This document shows positions 1-7,602 of a stretch of 64,000 bases of DNA, one piece after another. A program made the position numbers and the translations under genes. Under the pieces are notes generated by a model. The model was given only the letters and a program-made list of their open reading frames with translations, was not told the origin of the DNA and did not search any database. Source of the stretch: Xanthobacter tagetidis (GTDB lineage Bacteria; Pseudomonadota; Alphaproteobacteria; Rhizobiales; Xanthobacteraceae); NCBI RefSeq assembly GCF_003667445.1, contig NZ_RCTF01000001.1:186001-250000 (forward strand), written 5' to 3'. Every line of letters starts with the position of its first letter. Position 1 is the stretch's first letter.

Positions 1-233
1 GCGGCACCGGCGGCTGCCCGTTCGCACCCGGCGCCACCGGCAACGTCGCCACCGAGGACGTGGCCTGGATGCTCCACCGCATGGGCATCTCCACCGGCGT
101 CGACCTGGAGGAGGCAGTTGAGACCGCCAAGTGGCTCTCCGACGCGCTCGGCAAGCCGATGGCCGGCGGCGTCGCCAAGGCCGGCCTGTTCCCGAAGGAA
201 GCGGCGCTCGGCGGCTGCGTGGCGGTCGCCTGA
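1..233 (+). CDS. Hydroxymethylglutaryl-CoA lyase family protein, 3' end only
   Basis: Only the last 76 codons are present; the reading frame enters at base 3 and stops at TGA 231-233. The peptide begins with GTGGCPFAPGATGN and ends GGVAKAGLFPKEAALGG. The first motif, with its Cys in the GGCPFAPGATGN loop, is the C-terminal signature of HMG-CoA lyases, TIM-barrel enzymes that split HMG-CoA into acetoacetate and acetyl-CoA in leucine and acyl-CoA breakdown. Other DRE-TIM metallolyases share parts of it, so the substrate is an inference. It is convergent with the YrdC-like gene ending at 304, with 70 bp of featureless sequence between them. Confidence 0.75.
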   Translation, partial: GTGGCPFAPGATGNVATEDVAWMLHRMGISTGVDLEEAVETAKWLSDALGKPMAGGVAKAGLFPKEAALGGCVAVA

Positions 234-303
234 AATCGGGCCTGAGGGCGCGCGCGCCGGCCGGGTCCTCGGCCGGCAGCGCTTGTGCGGAGCGGCGCTC
301 ATC

Positions 304-1014
304 TCACGACGCGCGCCGCTCCAGCGCGCCCGGCCGCGCCGGCAGGCTGATGCCGAAATGGCGCTTCAGGACATAGGCGATGTCCTCATAGCAGGAGCCG
401 AAGCGCACGATCTCCAGAGTCTCCACGTTCAGCAGCGTGGAGGACGAGCCGTAGGGATGGAAGCGCTGGAGCCCGTGGTCGATCACCAGGTCGGCGATGG
501 CGAGGATCTCGCTCTCGATGTCCTCCACCTTGAACTTGGTGCCGCCGAGCGTGAGGTTCGCCGAGGAGCCGAACAGCGGGAATTGCGCGTCGAACGACAG
601 CTGCGTCAGCGCCGCGTGGAACGGGCCGGCGTTCAGCAGCATCACGAGCGTGCCTTCCTTGGTGCTCGCACCCATCACCTGGGTGTCGAGGCCGGCCATC
701 ATGGGATGGTCGGCCCGGAACGGCGCGATGCAGCCGAGCGGCAGGTCGTAGTCGCCGGTGATGGCGGCGACGATCTCCGCCCCGCGCGTGCTCGTCTGAT
801 GCACGGCGCGGTGCGCCTCAAGGCTCGCCACCATGGCGTTGAGCTTCTGCGGCGCACGCTTCTTGGTGCGGAAGATGGTGTCGAGCGCCGCCTTGGAGCC
901 GCCGAGGATGGAATAGCCGATGGTGTTTGGCACCACGGCGATGCCACCCTTCCGCAGCACCTCGAAGGCGCGGGCGGCATCGCCCGCGATGTCGAAGAGA
1001 GGAGCGCCCGACAT
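304..1014 (-). CDS. YrdC/Sua5-like protein, paralogue A (last gene of the ABC operon)
   Basis: A 236-aa protein with the YrdC/Sua5 fold pattern (Pfam PF01300 type). The K-x-R motif (KKR, residues 51-53) and the S-x-A-N motif (GSSAN, 149-153), which bind ATP in threonylcarbamoyl-AMP synthases, are kept. The usual PT(D/E)TVYGL substrate strand is changed to VPNTIGYSILGG, so a housekeeping tRNA role (TsaC) is doubtful. The ATG at 1012-1014 was chosen because it lies 14 bp after the stop of paralogue B; the frame remains open further upstream inside paralogue B. It is the last gene of the GntR-linked NitT/TauT transporter operon. Substrate and reaction are unknown; ATP-dependent activation of a small molecule is an inference from the fold. 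Confidence 0.8.
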   Translation of the reverse strand: MSGAPLFDIAGDAARAFEVLRKGGIAVVPNTIGYSILGGSKAALDTIFRTKKRAPQKLNAMVASLEAHRAVHQTSTRGAEIVAAITGDYDLPLGCIAPFRADHPMMAGLDTQVMGASTKEGTLVMLLNAGPFHAALTQLSFDAQFPLFGSSANLTLGGTKFKVEDIESEILAIADLVIDHGLQRFHPYGSSSTLLNVETLEIVRFGSCYEDIAYVLKRHFGISLPARPGALERRAS

Positions 1015-1028
1015 GTCCGCGCCTCCGC

Positions 1029-1724
1029 TCAGGCCGCGACCGGCGCCGGGCGGGCCGGCAGCTCGATCTGGAAATGGCGGTTGAGGATGTCGGCGATCTG
1101 CTCGAAGCACACGCCGTAGCGGTGCACCTGGAAGCTCTTCAGATCGATGATGGTGGAGGAGATGCCTTCCGGATTCGCATAGCGCGACAGGCCGTAATCC
1201 ACCTCGATGGCGGCGATGTCGCGCACTTCACGGTCGACGTCCTGGAGGCGATACTTCGAGCCGGTCAGCGAGCGGTTCGCGGACGAGCCGAGCACCGGGC
1301 GCATGCGCTGGCGCGACAGCTCGGTGATCGCCTTGTGGAGCGGGCCGGCATTCAGCAGCAGATCGAGCGTGCCGATCTTGGTGGAGCGCTCCATGGTGAA
1401 CTCGTCCACCGAGGCGAAGATCGGATGATCGGCGCGGAACGGCGCCACCACGGAGAGCGGCAGGCCGTAGTCCTCGGTCACGGCGCGCACCAGCGTGCGC
1501 TCGCGCTCGCCGACGATGTGCAGCTCGGAGAAGATCTCGTAGTCCGCCATCATGCCGTTGGGCTTGGAGAAGCTGCGACCCTTGGCGGTGAAGATGTTCT
1601 TGATCGCGTCGCCGCAACCGCCAAACACGGCATAGGCCACATCGAGGGGAACGATCGCGACGCCCCCCTTGTCGAGCACGTCGAACACCGCCTCGGCGTC
1701 TTTCCTCGGGTCAAGCACGACCAT
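1029..1724 (-). CDS. YrdC/Sua5-like protein, paralogue B
   Basis: A 231-aa relative of the next gene (shared blocks: VAPFRADHP-like stretch, LLNAGP, GSSAN). K-x-R (KGR, 48-50) and GSSAN (146-150) are intact, while the substrate strand reads VPLDVAYAVFGG instead of PT(D/E)TVYGL. The ATG at 1722-1724 follows an AAGGAGA ribosome site about 8 nt upstream. It starts 29 bp after the second permease gene and is presumably on the same transcript. Two diverged YrdC-like proteins in tandem behind an importer suggest they work together, perhaps as a heteromer, on the imported compound. That is inference; nothing in the sequence names the substrate. Confidence 0.8.
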   Translation of the reverse strand: MVVLDPRKDAEAVFDVLDKGGVAIVPLDVAYAVFGGCGDAIKNIFTAKGRSFSKPNGMMADYEIFSELHIVGERERTLVRAVTEDYGLPLSVVAPFRADHPIFASVDEFTMERSTKIGTLDLLLNAGPLHKAITELSRQRMRPVLGSSANRSLTGSKYRLQDVDREVRDIAAIEVDYGLSRYANPEGISSTIIDLKSFQVHRYGVCFEQIADILNRHFQIELPARPAPVAA

Positions 1725-1753
1725 CTTCGTCTCCTTGGAATTTCGGTGAAAGG

Positions 1754-2557
1754 TCACTTGCTCCAGGGCGCGAGCCAGGAGCGCAATGCGATAAGCGCGA
1801 TGCGGAAGATCACCGTGGCGGTGACGATGATGACCAGCAGCGCCACCACGCCGGTGGTGTCGAAGCCCATGGAGGCCGCCGAGATCAGGTGGCCGAGGCC
1901 GGACGTCGAGCTGATGAACTCGCAGATGATGACGCCGATCAGGCACAGGCCGATGGCAAGGTCGACGGCGGCCCACATCCAGGTCACCAGGCTCGGCCCC
2001 GTCACCATTCGGAAAGTCTGCCAGCGGCCGGCGCCCATGAGCAGGAAATGCCGCCGCAGCATGGGATCGATCTGCCGCATGCCCTCCAGCACGTTGGTGG
2101 TGAACACGAACAGCGCGATGGAGACGGCGAGCGCCACCTTGGCGGTGATGCCGACGCCGAGGAACAGCACGATCAGCGGGCCGAACGCCACGCGCGGGAT
2201 GCCGTTGATGGCGACGAGCAGCGGGTTGAGCGTCGCCTCCAGCAGCGGCCAGCGATACAGCGCCATGCCGAGCGCGAGGCCGACGAGGGCGGAGAGCGCC
2301 AGGGCGATCACCGCCGCCCCGAGCGTGTCGAAGAGGTGCGGCCAGATCATGCCGCTCGCGAACATCTCGTAGAGCCGCCGTCCCACCAGCACCGGCGAGG
2401 ACATGGTGGCCGGCTCCATCCAGCCCGCGGACACCGCGAGCTGCCACAGCGCGAGCACCGCCGCGATCAGCAGCAGGCGGGAGGCCGAGAGGCCGAGACC
2501 GAAGCGCATCTTCGCCATGGGAGCCTTCCGCTCGGATGACACGGACATGACGCTCAT
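1754..2557 (-). CDS. ABC transporter permease, NitT/TauT type (second of two)
   Basis: A 267-aa inner-membrane permease with about six hydrophobic segments. The central loop (MNPLLVAINGIPRVAFGPL region) and the cytoplasmic EAA-like loop match the SsuC/TauC/NrtB group of importers for nitrate, sulfonates, taurine or pyrimidine-type substrates. The ATG at 2555-2557 overlaps the stop of the first permease gene in an ATGA, so the two are translationally coupled and probably form a heterodimer rather than the usual homodimer of this family. The substrate cannot be read from the permease. Confidence 0.85.
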   Translation of the reverse strand: MSVMSVSSERKAPMAKMRFGLGLSASRLLLIAAVLALWQLAVSAGWMEPATMSSPVLVGRRLYEMFASGMIWPHLFDTLGAAVIALALSALVGLALGMALYRWPLLEATLNPLLVAINGIPRVAFGPLIVLFLGVGITAKVALAVSIALFVFTTNVLEGMRQIDPMLRRHFLLMGAGRWQTFRMVTGPSLVTWMWAAVDLAIGLCLIGVIICEFISSTSGLGHLISAASMGFDTTGVVALLVIIVTATVIFRIALIALRSWLAPWSK

Positions 2558-3351
2558 CGCGTGGTCTCCCACGGCGAGAGCCGGCTCTGACCCCAGCGCA
2601 GCAGGCCGTCGAGCACAAGGGCGAGCACGCCGAGGACGATGATGCCCACGTAGCACCAGGCCACGTTGAAGGTGCCGAAGCCGTACTGGATGATGAAGCC
2701 GACGCCGCCGCGCGCGGCCACGAACTCGCCCACCACCACGGCGGTGAGCGCGAGGCCCAGCGAGATGCGCAGCGCGCCGTAGTGCCAGCGGGCGAGCTGC
2801 GGCAGCATCAGCATCTTCAGCATCTGCCAGCGCGAGGCGCCCATGAGGCGCAGGTTCGAGCGCACCACCGGGTCGATGCCCTTGAGGCCGGCCACGGTGT
2901 TGAACAGGAACACGAACACGACGATGGTCACGGCCAGCGCCGCCTTCGAGGCGATGCCGATGCCGAGCGCCGCCGCGAACGCCGGGGCGAGCGCGATCTT
3001 CGGCAGCGCGTTCATCGCCGACCAGATGGGATCGAACAGCTTCTCCAGCCAGTCCGACAGGCTCATGAGGATGCCGAGCGCGGTGCCGATGGCGGCGCCG
3101 ATGGCGAGCCCGATGAGCGTGGCGCTCACCGTGAGCCAGACATGGTTCAGAAGCTGGCCGTTGAGCGTCAGCTTCCAGAACAGGGTGCCGATCGCGGAGG
3201 GGGTCGAGAACCAGAAGGTCGGGCTCTCGATGAAGGCGTTCATCCAGCCGTTGCCGGTGCCGGTCTCCCAGGCGACCAGGAAGGCCGCCACGGCGGCGAG
3301 CTGGATGTAGCGCGCGGTGCGCCGGGTGCTTTGGGCGGCGAGCGTGGTCAT
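2554..3351 (-). CDS. ABC transporter permease, NitT/TauT type (first of two)
   Basis: A 265-aa inner-membrane permease. Its hydrophobic segments and the NALPKIALAPAFAAALGIG loop are typical of BPD_transp_1 permeases of NitT/TauT importers. The ATG at 3349-3351 overlaps the TGA of the ATPase gene (ATGA), and its own stop overlaps the start of the second permease. The tight coupling supports one transporter with two different membrane subunits. The sequence differs clearly from the partner, so this is not a recent duplication. Confidence 0.85.
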   Translation of the reverse strand: MTTLAAQSTRRTARYIQLAAVAAFLVAWETGTGNGWMNAFIESPTFWFSTPSAIGTLFWKLTLNGQLLNHVWLTVSATLIGLAIGAAIGTALGILMSLSDWLEKLFDPIWSAMNALPKIALAPAFAAALGIGIASKAALAVTIVVFVFLFNTVAGLKGIDPVVRSNLRLMGASRWQMLKMLMLPQLARWHYGALRISLGLALTAVVVGEFVAARGGVGFIIQYGFGTFNVAWCYVGIIVLGVLALVLDGLLRWGQSRLSPWETTR

Positions 3352-4127
3352 AGCGCGAGCGTCCGGCCGACTTCGGCGCGCAGCGAGGTGGAGAGGGTGC
3401 GCAGCGTCGGCTGGAAGCCGTCCGCGAACTTCGCCTCGTCCACGGTGCGCGGGCGCGGCAGCGGCACGTCGAGCACCTCCTTCACCGTGCCCGGATGGGC
3501 GGTGAGGATCACCACCCGGTCGCACATGCAGATCGCCTCCTCGAGGTCGTGGGTGACGAACAGCACGGTCTTGCGATTCTCGCCCCACAGGCGGAGGAAG
3601 TCGTCCTCGATGATGGTGCGCGTCTGCGCGTCGAGCGCGCCGAACGGCTCGTCCATGAGGATCACGGGCGGGTCGAAGGCGAGCAGCACGGCGAGCTGCA
3701 CGCGGCGGCGCATGCCGCCGGAGAGCTGGCTCGGATAGCGGTCGGTGAAGCGGCCGAGGCCCACCTTGTGGAGCACCTCGTTCGCCCGCGCCGGCCACTC
3801 GGCCTTGGGCACGCCCTTGAGTTCCAGGGCGGCGCAGACGTTGCCGTAGGCGGTGCGCCACGGCAGCAGGCTGTCCTTCTGGAACAGGTAGCCCACCTCG
3901 CCAGGCACCACGCCGGTGACGGCATGACCGTTGAAGAGCAGTTCCCCCGACGCCACCGGGATCAGCCCGGCGACGGCGTCGAGGAAGGTGGTCTTCCCGC
4001 ACCCCGAGGGTCCGACGATGCCGACGAACTCGCCTTCCGCGACATGGAGGGAGAAATCCTCCAAAGCGACGAAGCCATTGCCGTGGCGGATGGTGATCCG
4101 GGTGGCGGAAATCAGCGGCCGTGACAT
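3348..4127 (-). CDS. ABC transporter ATP-binding protein, NitT/TauT type
   Basis: A 259-aa cytoplasmic ATPase. Visible motifs are Walker A GPSGCGKTT (39-47), the signature LSGGMRRRVQLA, Walker B VILMDEPFGALD and the H-loop VTHD. The order and spacing match SsuB/TauB/NrtD proteins that power import with the two permeases encoded next. The ATG at 4125-4127 begins MSRPLISATR; the frame is open further upstream only as a shadow of the binding-protein gene. It lies 35 bp after the binding-protein stop and overlaps the next gene by 4 nt. Confidence 0.9.
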   Translation of the reverse strand: MSRPLISATRITIRHGNGFVALEDFSLHVAEGEFVGIVGPSGCGKTTFLDAVAGLIPVASGELLFNGHAVTGVVPGEVGYLFQKDSLLPWRTAYGNVCAALELKGVPKAEWPARANEVLHKVGLGRFTDRYPSQLSGGMRRRVQLAVLLAFDPPVILMDEPFGALDAQTRTIIEDDFLRLWGENRKTVLFVTHDLEEAICMCDRVVILTAHPGTVKEVLDVPLPRPRTVDEAKFADGFQPTLRTLSTSLRAEVGRTLAL

Positions 4128-4162
4128 GTAATCGGACCCTCTTGGTTCGGACGGCGCAGCGC

Positions 4163-5191
4163 TCAGTAGCCCTTGGCCGGCGGCGCCTTCCAGGTGCGCC
4201 ACAGGTCCTCGAAGCCGGGCGGGACCACCTCGGCCATGGTGAAGTTCTTCGTGGTGACGCCAGCGAACTTGCCGTATTCGACCACGTTGGCGAGGCTCTG
4301 GGCGCCCATCACCGGCGAGAACGAGGCGAGGTGCTCGTTGAGGCTGCGCCGCAGCACGTCCTTCGCGACGCCGGGGAACATGGCCTGGTAGACGTCCAGC
4401 ACCCGCGGGTCGCCCTGAAGGATGACGTCGATCGCTTTGGTGTTGGCGCGGTTGATGTTCTTGGCGGTCTCGAGATTCTTGTCGATCCAGGCCGACTTCG
4501 CCGCCAGGCATTCCATGGCGAAGTCCTGGAAGATCGCGGGCGGATCGCCGGCGGGACCGCTCCAGACCGGATAGGCGATCTTCTTCTCGTACTTCAGGAT
4601 CGACTGGGCGGGATCGAACGCCATCAGGACGTCGATCTGGCCTTCGGTGAAGGCCTTCACCTGGGTCGCCGGGCTGCCCACCGCGACGAAGGAGACGTCG
4701 GTATCCGGGTCGAGGCCGGCCGAGCGCAGGACGTAGCGCGAGGACACGTGGCTGCCCGAGCCCATGCCCGAGACGCCGATGGTCATGCCCTTCAAGTCCT
4801 TGACGGACTTAACCTTGTCCTTGTGCTTGATGTTGACGATCAGCTCGGTGATGTAGCGCTGCTCCTGCACCGCGATCACCTTCACGTCGAGCCCTGTCTC
4901 GCGCAGCTTCAGCATGTGCTCGACGCCGGCATTGGCGACGTCCGCGGCGCCGGTGAGCAGGAGCTGGGTGATCTCGGAGCCGCCGCGCGCGATCACGAAC
5001 TCCACGTCGACGCCGAAGTCCTTGAAGATGCCGAGGTCCCGGGCCACCCAGGTGGGGAACAGGATGATGCTCGGCAAAGTGGCGATCTTCACCTTGGCGC
5101 CCTGCGCGAAGGCGCCGCCGCCGAGGCCCGCGCTCGCCGCGAGGCCGGCTGCTCCGGCGAGAAGTGCGCGCCTGTTCAATTGGATAGCCAT
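4163..5191 (-). CDS. NitT/TauT family ABC substrate-binding protein
   Basis: A 342-aa exported binding protein. The N-terminus (NRRALLAGAAGLAASAG, ending near AFAQ at 28-30) looks like a twin-arginine or Sec signal peptide. The mature part starts with a KVKIATLPSIILFPTWVARDLGIFKDFG pattern typical of the SsuA/THI5/NMT1 fold that captures small substrates for import. It is the first large gene of the operon and starts 142 bp below a perfect TTGTCCGGACAA palindrome, with a possible small leader ORF in between. The substrate is unknown: family members bind sulfonates, nitrate, bicarbonate, pyrimidines or aromatic acids. Confidence 0.88.
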   Translation of the reverse strand: MAIQLNRRALLAGAAGLAASAGLGGGAFAQGAKVKIATLPSIILFPTWVARDLGIFKDFGVDVEFVIARGGSEITQLLLTGAADVANAGVEHMLKLRETGLDVKVIAVQEQRYITELIVNIKHKDKVKSVKDLKGMTIGVSGMGSGSHVSSRYVLRSAGLDPDTDVSFVAVGSPATQVKAFTEGQIDVLMAFDPAQSILKYEKKIAYPVWSGPAGDPPAIFQDFAMECLAAKSAWIDKNLETAKNINRANTKAIDVILQGDPRVLDVYQAMFPGVAKDVLRRSLNEHLASFSPVMGAQSLANVVEYGKFAGVTTKNFTMAEVVPPGFEDLWRTWKAPPAKGY

Positions 5192-5332
5192 CTGGTCCTC
5201 CCTCTTGCCCCGGACCCGTCGCCGGCGGGGGCGTTATTGGGGGAGATCCGTCCGGGACCGCCGAACCGCGGTCCTGCCGGACGACCTCCCATTTTCGCCT
5301 CCGGACGAGACTCATCCGGGGGTTGCGAGAAG

Positions 5333-5344
5333 ATGTCCGGTCAA
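5333..5344. promoter_or_regulatory. Putative GntR-type operator copy 1
   Basis: ATGTCCGGTCAA, two mismatches from the palindromic copy at 5480-5491. It lies 141 bp upstream of the binding-protein start and overlaps the stop codon of the small ORF at 5341-5451. The three similar copies occur only around the GntR gene and the operon start, as expected for its binding site. No binding is shown. Confidence 0.5.
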
Positions 5345-5451
5345 ATACCGCGTGCCACCAGGGCCGCTCGCCGCTCGGCGCCGCCGGCGGTGTTTCCGCA
5401 CCGCAGCACGATCGAGAGGGCTTCAGCCTTGCGGCAGGTCACCTGCGTCAT
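5341..5451 (-). CDS. Possible 36-aa leader ORF upstream of the ABC-YrdC operon
   Basis: A short ORF starting ATG 5449-5451 and ending TGA 5341-5343. It begins MTQVTCRKAEALSIVLRCGN and ends VARGI. A GGGAGAACGACC stretch just before the ATG makes a fair ribosome site. It sits between the palindromic operator at 5480-5491 and the binding-protein gene, in the direction of the operon. It has no signal peptide or membrane segment and matches no family I know. It could be a regulatory leader peptide or chance; conservation would decide. Confidence 0.35.
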   Translation of the reverse strand: MTQVTCRKAEALSIVLRCGNTAGGAERRAALVARGI

Positions 5452-5479
5452 GGTCGTTCTCCCGGATTTTTGTTCTTAT

Positions 5480-5491
5480 TTGTCCGGACAA
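5480..5491. promoter_or_regulatory. Putative GntR-type operator copy 2 (perfect palindrome)
   Basis: TTGTCCGGACAA is a perfect 12-bp palindrome in the 342-bp gap between the GntR gene and the transporter operon. It sits 28 bp before the start of the possible leader ORF, where a repressor would block the promoter. AT-rich sequence directly flanks it, fitting promoter overlap. Confidence 0.65.
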
Positions 5492-5533
5492 CATAGACCA
5501 GGAATTTCGAGTGTCAACCGACCATCGCAACGG

Positions 5534-6367
5534 TCACGAATCCTGACCCGGCCAGTCCCCGCGGCGGATCGACATGACGTAGGAGAAGCGATCCGCCGGA
5601 TGCCAGTTGAGCGAGGTCAACATGATACCTCCGCTTGCATCAAGATAGCGCCGCACGAACCGCATGGCCGGCGCGCCGGGCCGCACGTTCAGCGGCTTGG
5701 CGATGGCGGCGGGCAGCGCGCAGGCGGTGATCTCCTGGATCGCCTCGGCGATAGTCTCGCCCGAGCGCGCCTCGACCAGCGCGTAGATCGGGCCGTCCGC
5801 ATCGCTGACATCGGCCAGAAGCGGCACGAAGCGCACGTGGATATAGACCGTGGTGTAGCTGATGGTCTCGGTCCGCTCCGGCGTCCAGCGCACGCCCTGA
5901 AGCCGCATCCAGCGGCTGCCGACCGGCGCCTTCAGCACCAGCGCCTCTTCGTCGTCCAGGGCGTAAATCCCTGAATCCATGATCTCCAGGTGGGTGTCCC
6001 GGGCATATTGGAAGAATTCCGCCAGGGTCCTCATGGTGTGGGAATAGGAGGTGCGGGGCGAGGCCGCGACCACCCGCGAGCCGGCCCCCTGGCGGCGTTC
6101 CACCATCCCCAGTTCCACCAGTGAGCGCAGCGCCTCGCGGATGGTGTAGCGGCTGGCCCCGAAGCTCGCGCACAGCGCCGCCTCGGTGGGCAGCAGCGTC
6201 CCCACCGGATAGCGCCCCACCGAAATGGCCGTTTCCAGCTGCTTGGCGATCTGGCGGTAGCGCGCCGGATCGTCCTCGCCGCGCGCGGCCCGTGCGGAGG
6301 ACGCGGCGGGCGGCTGTTCGGGCGGGACCGCCTGCGCGGTCCCGGTCAAGTCCCGGCGTGTCCTCAT
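5534..6367 (-). CDS. GntR family regulator, HutC/UTRA subfamily
   Basis: A 277-aa transcription factor. A winged helix at about 35-105 (RYRQIAKQLETAISVG, TEAALCASFGASRYTIREALRSL, VERRQGAGSRV) is followed by a UTRA-like effector domain to about 265, where small ligands bind in HutC relatives. The first 30 residues are a low-complexity Ala/Pro-rich extension. The ATG at 6365-6367 is the first in-frame choice. The gene precedes the transporter-YrdC operon in the same direction, and near-identical TTGTCCGGWCAA motifs lie before both, so autoregulation and operon control are likely. The effector is presumably the imported substrate or a metabolite of it. Confidence 0.85.
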   Translation of the reverse strand: MRTRRDLTGTAQAVPPEQPPAASSARAARGEDDPARYRQIAKQLETAISVGRYPVGTLLPTEAALCASFGASRYTIREALRSLVELGMVERRQGAGSRVVAASPRTSYSHTMRTLAEFFQYARDTHLEIMDSGIYALDDEEALVLKAPVGSRWMRLQGVRWTPERTETISYTTVYIHVRFVPLLADVSDADGPIYALVEARSGETIAEAIQEITACALPAAIAKPLNVRPGAPAMRFVRRYLDASGGIMLTSLNWHPADRFSYVMSIRRGDWPGQDS

Positions 6368-6432
6368 CCTTGGTCCCGCTTGTCTGGCGTTTGGTCCGGC
6401 AGTCTAGCGCGGTCGCGGGGACAAATCGATAC

Positions 6433-6444
6433 TTGTCCGGTCAA
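6433..6444. promoter_or_regulatory. Putative GntR-type operator copy 3
   Basis: TTGTCCGGTCAA lies 66 bp upstream of the GntR start, one base from the perfect palindrome at 5480-5491. Weaker half-matches (CTGTCCGGCGAA near 6473; CTTGTCTGG near 6379) lie on either side, which would fit multiple contacts of a dimeric regulator on its own promoter. Confidence 0.55.
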
Positions 6445-6502
6445 TTTTGGATTTGTTCGCCAGATGCCCCAACCTGTCCGGCGAAGTTCGCAAGGCCGAG
6501 GG

Positions 6503-7321
6503 TCAGTCCGCCGCCGGCGGCGGCGCGGGCGCCTCGGCCTCCACCTCGCCGCGGCGCTGGAGCCAGAGCATCACCAGCCACGAGGCCGACGCCCAGGCCG
6601 CCCCCACCGCCCAGCCGCCGAGCACGTCGGTGGGCCAGTGGACGCCGAGATAGATCCGGCTCGTCCCCACCAGCACGGTGACGAGCACGGCGACGCCGAT
6701 CAGGAAGGCCTTCACCCGCACCCGCTCCTGGCTGCGGGCGAGCAGCGCGCCGAGGGTCAGGTAGATCGCCGCCGAGAGCATGGCGTGGCTGGAGGGGAAG
6801 CTCTGGCTGTAGACCGCGACACCGTGCGGCACGAGGTCGGGCCGCGGCCGGTCGAAGCCCCATTTGAGCAGGCTCGCCAGCACCGTGGCGCCGAGCACCG
6901 AGGCCGCCACCAGCAGCGCCGTGGCGCGCCGGCGCACCAGCAGCAGATAGGCGATCACGCCCACCGTGACCAGCGCCAGAACCGTGGTGCCGCCGAGCGC
7001 GGTCAGGTCGCGCATCACCTCCTCGAACCAGGTCGGGCCGATCGGGTCGGCGAGATCGCCGGGATTGCGCAGCGCCAGGAGAATGGTGCGGTCGAGGCGC
7101 CCGGTGTCGCCCTCCAGCACCTCGCCCGCCAGCACGGCGAAGGCATAGAGCGCCAAGGCGGCGAAGGCGACCACGGCGAGCGTCACCCGCTCCATCCGGC
7201 CAACCGGCGCGAGCGCCCGCCCGATGGGGCTCGCCGCCAGCCAGCCATAGGCGCGGGCCAGAACGGGTCCGGCGAGGGGAATGGCGCTCAGGCGGGAGAG
7301 CCCGGTGTCGTCGGAAGGCAT
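6503..7321 (-). CDS. PAP2 superfamily membrane phosphatase
   Basis: A 272-aa integral membrane protein. The three phosphatase motifs are complete: K153-x6-R160-P161, PSSH (176-179) and SR-x5-H-x3-D (S221, R222, H228, D232). Such enzymes remove phosphate from lipid phosphates such as undecaprenyl pyrophosphate or phosphatidic acid, usually on the outer face of the inner membrane. Five to six hydrophobic segments surround them. The ATG at 7319-7321 was chosen because the upstream part of the open frame covers a dispersed repeat. The next gene downstream (GntR) is separated by a 135-bp control region, so this is probably its own unit. Exact lipid substrate unknown. Confidence 0.88.
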   Translation of the reverse strand: MPSDDTGLSRLSAIPLAGPVLARAYGWLAASPIGRALAPVGRMERVTLAVVAFAALALYAFAVLAGEVLEGDTGRLDRTILLALRNPGDLADPIGPTWFEEVMRDLTALGGTTVLALVTVGVIAYLLLVRRRATALLVAASVLGATVLASLLKWGFDRPRPDLVPHGVAVYSQSFPSSHAMLSAAIYLTLGALLARSQERVRVKAFLIGVAVLVTVLVGTSRIYLGVHWPTDVLGGWAVGAAWASASWLVMLWLQRRGEVEAEAPAPPPAAD

Positions 7322-7377
7322 GGTGCCATGGTTGGCGGGTTTATGCCGCACCGTCAATGGCGTAGCCGCCCCGGCCG

Positions 7378-7562
7378 ACTGCAACGGAGCGAAGCGCAGT
7401 GGAAGGAGAGCCGGGGCCCAGCGCAAGCACTGCGCCGCAGGCGGCTCATCCCGCCGCAGGCGGGTGGCGCAGGGTATTGCCCGCTGCGCGGGAGCCTCCC
7501 CTGGACCCCGGCTCGGCGCTCCGGCTTTCGCCGTCGCTGGGCCGGGGAACGGCCGGTCTCTG
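7378..7562. repeat. Dispersed repeat, single copy inverted relative to 26320-26960
   Basis: The stretch with GGAGAGCCGGGGCCCAGCGC near its left end and CTCGGCGCTCCGGC and GCTGGGCCGGGGAACGG near its right end is, in reverse complement, the same element that occurs in three tandem copies at 26320-26960. The middle differs more than the ends. It fills the gap between the divergent PAP2 and YaiI genes. Short ORFs through it look like by-products of base composition. Confidence 0.8.
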
Positions 7563-7602
7563 CCCCCTTGCTGCCCGCCGCGGCCCCTGCCAAGACTGGC
7601 CC

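Noticed and set aside
304..1724. Housekeeping threonylcarbamoyl-AMP synthase (TsaC) as the call for either YrdC-like gene
   Set aside because: The substrate strand PT(D/E)TVYGL is not kept in either, and both sit in a transporter operon.
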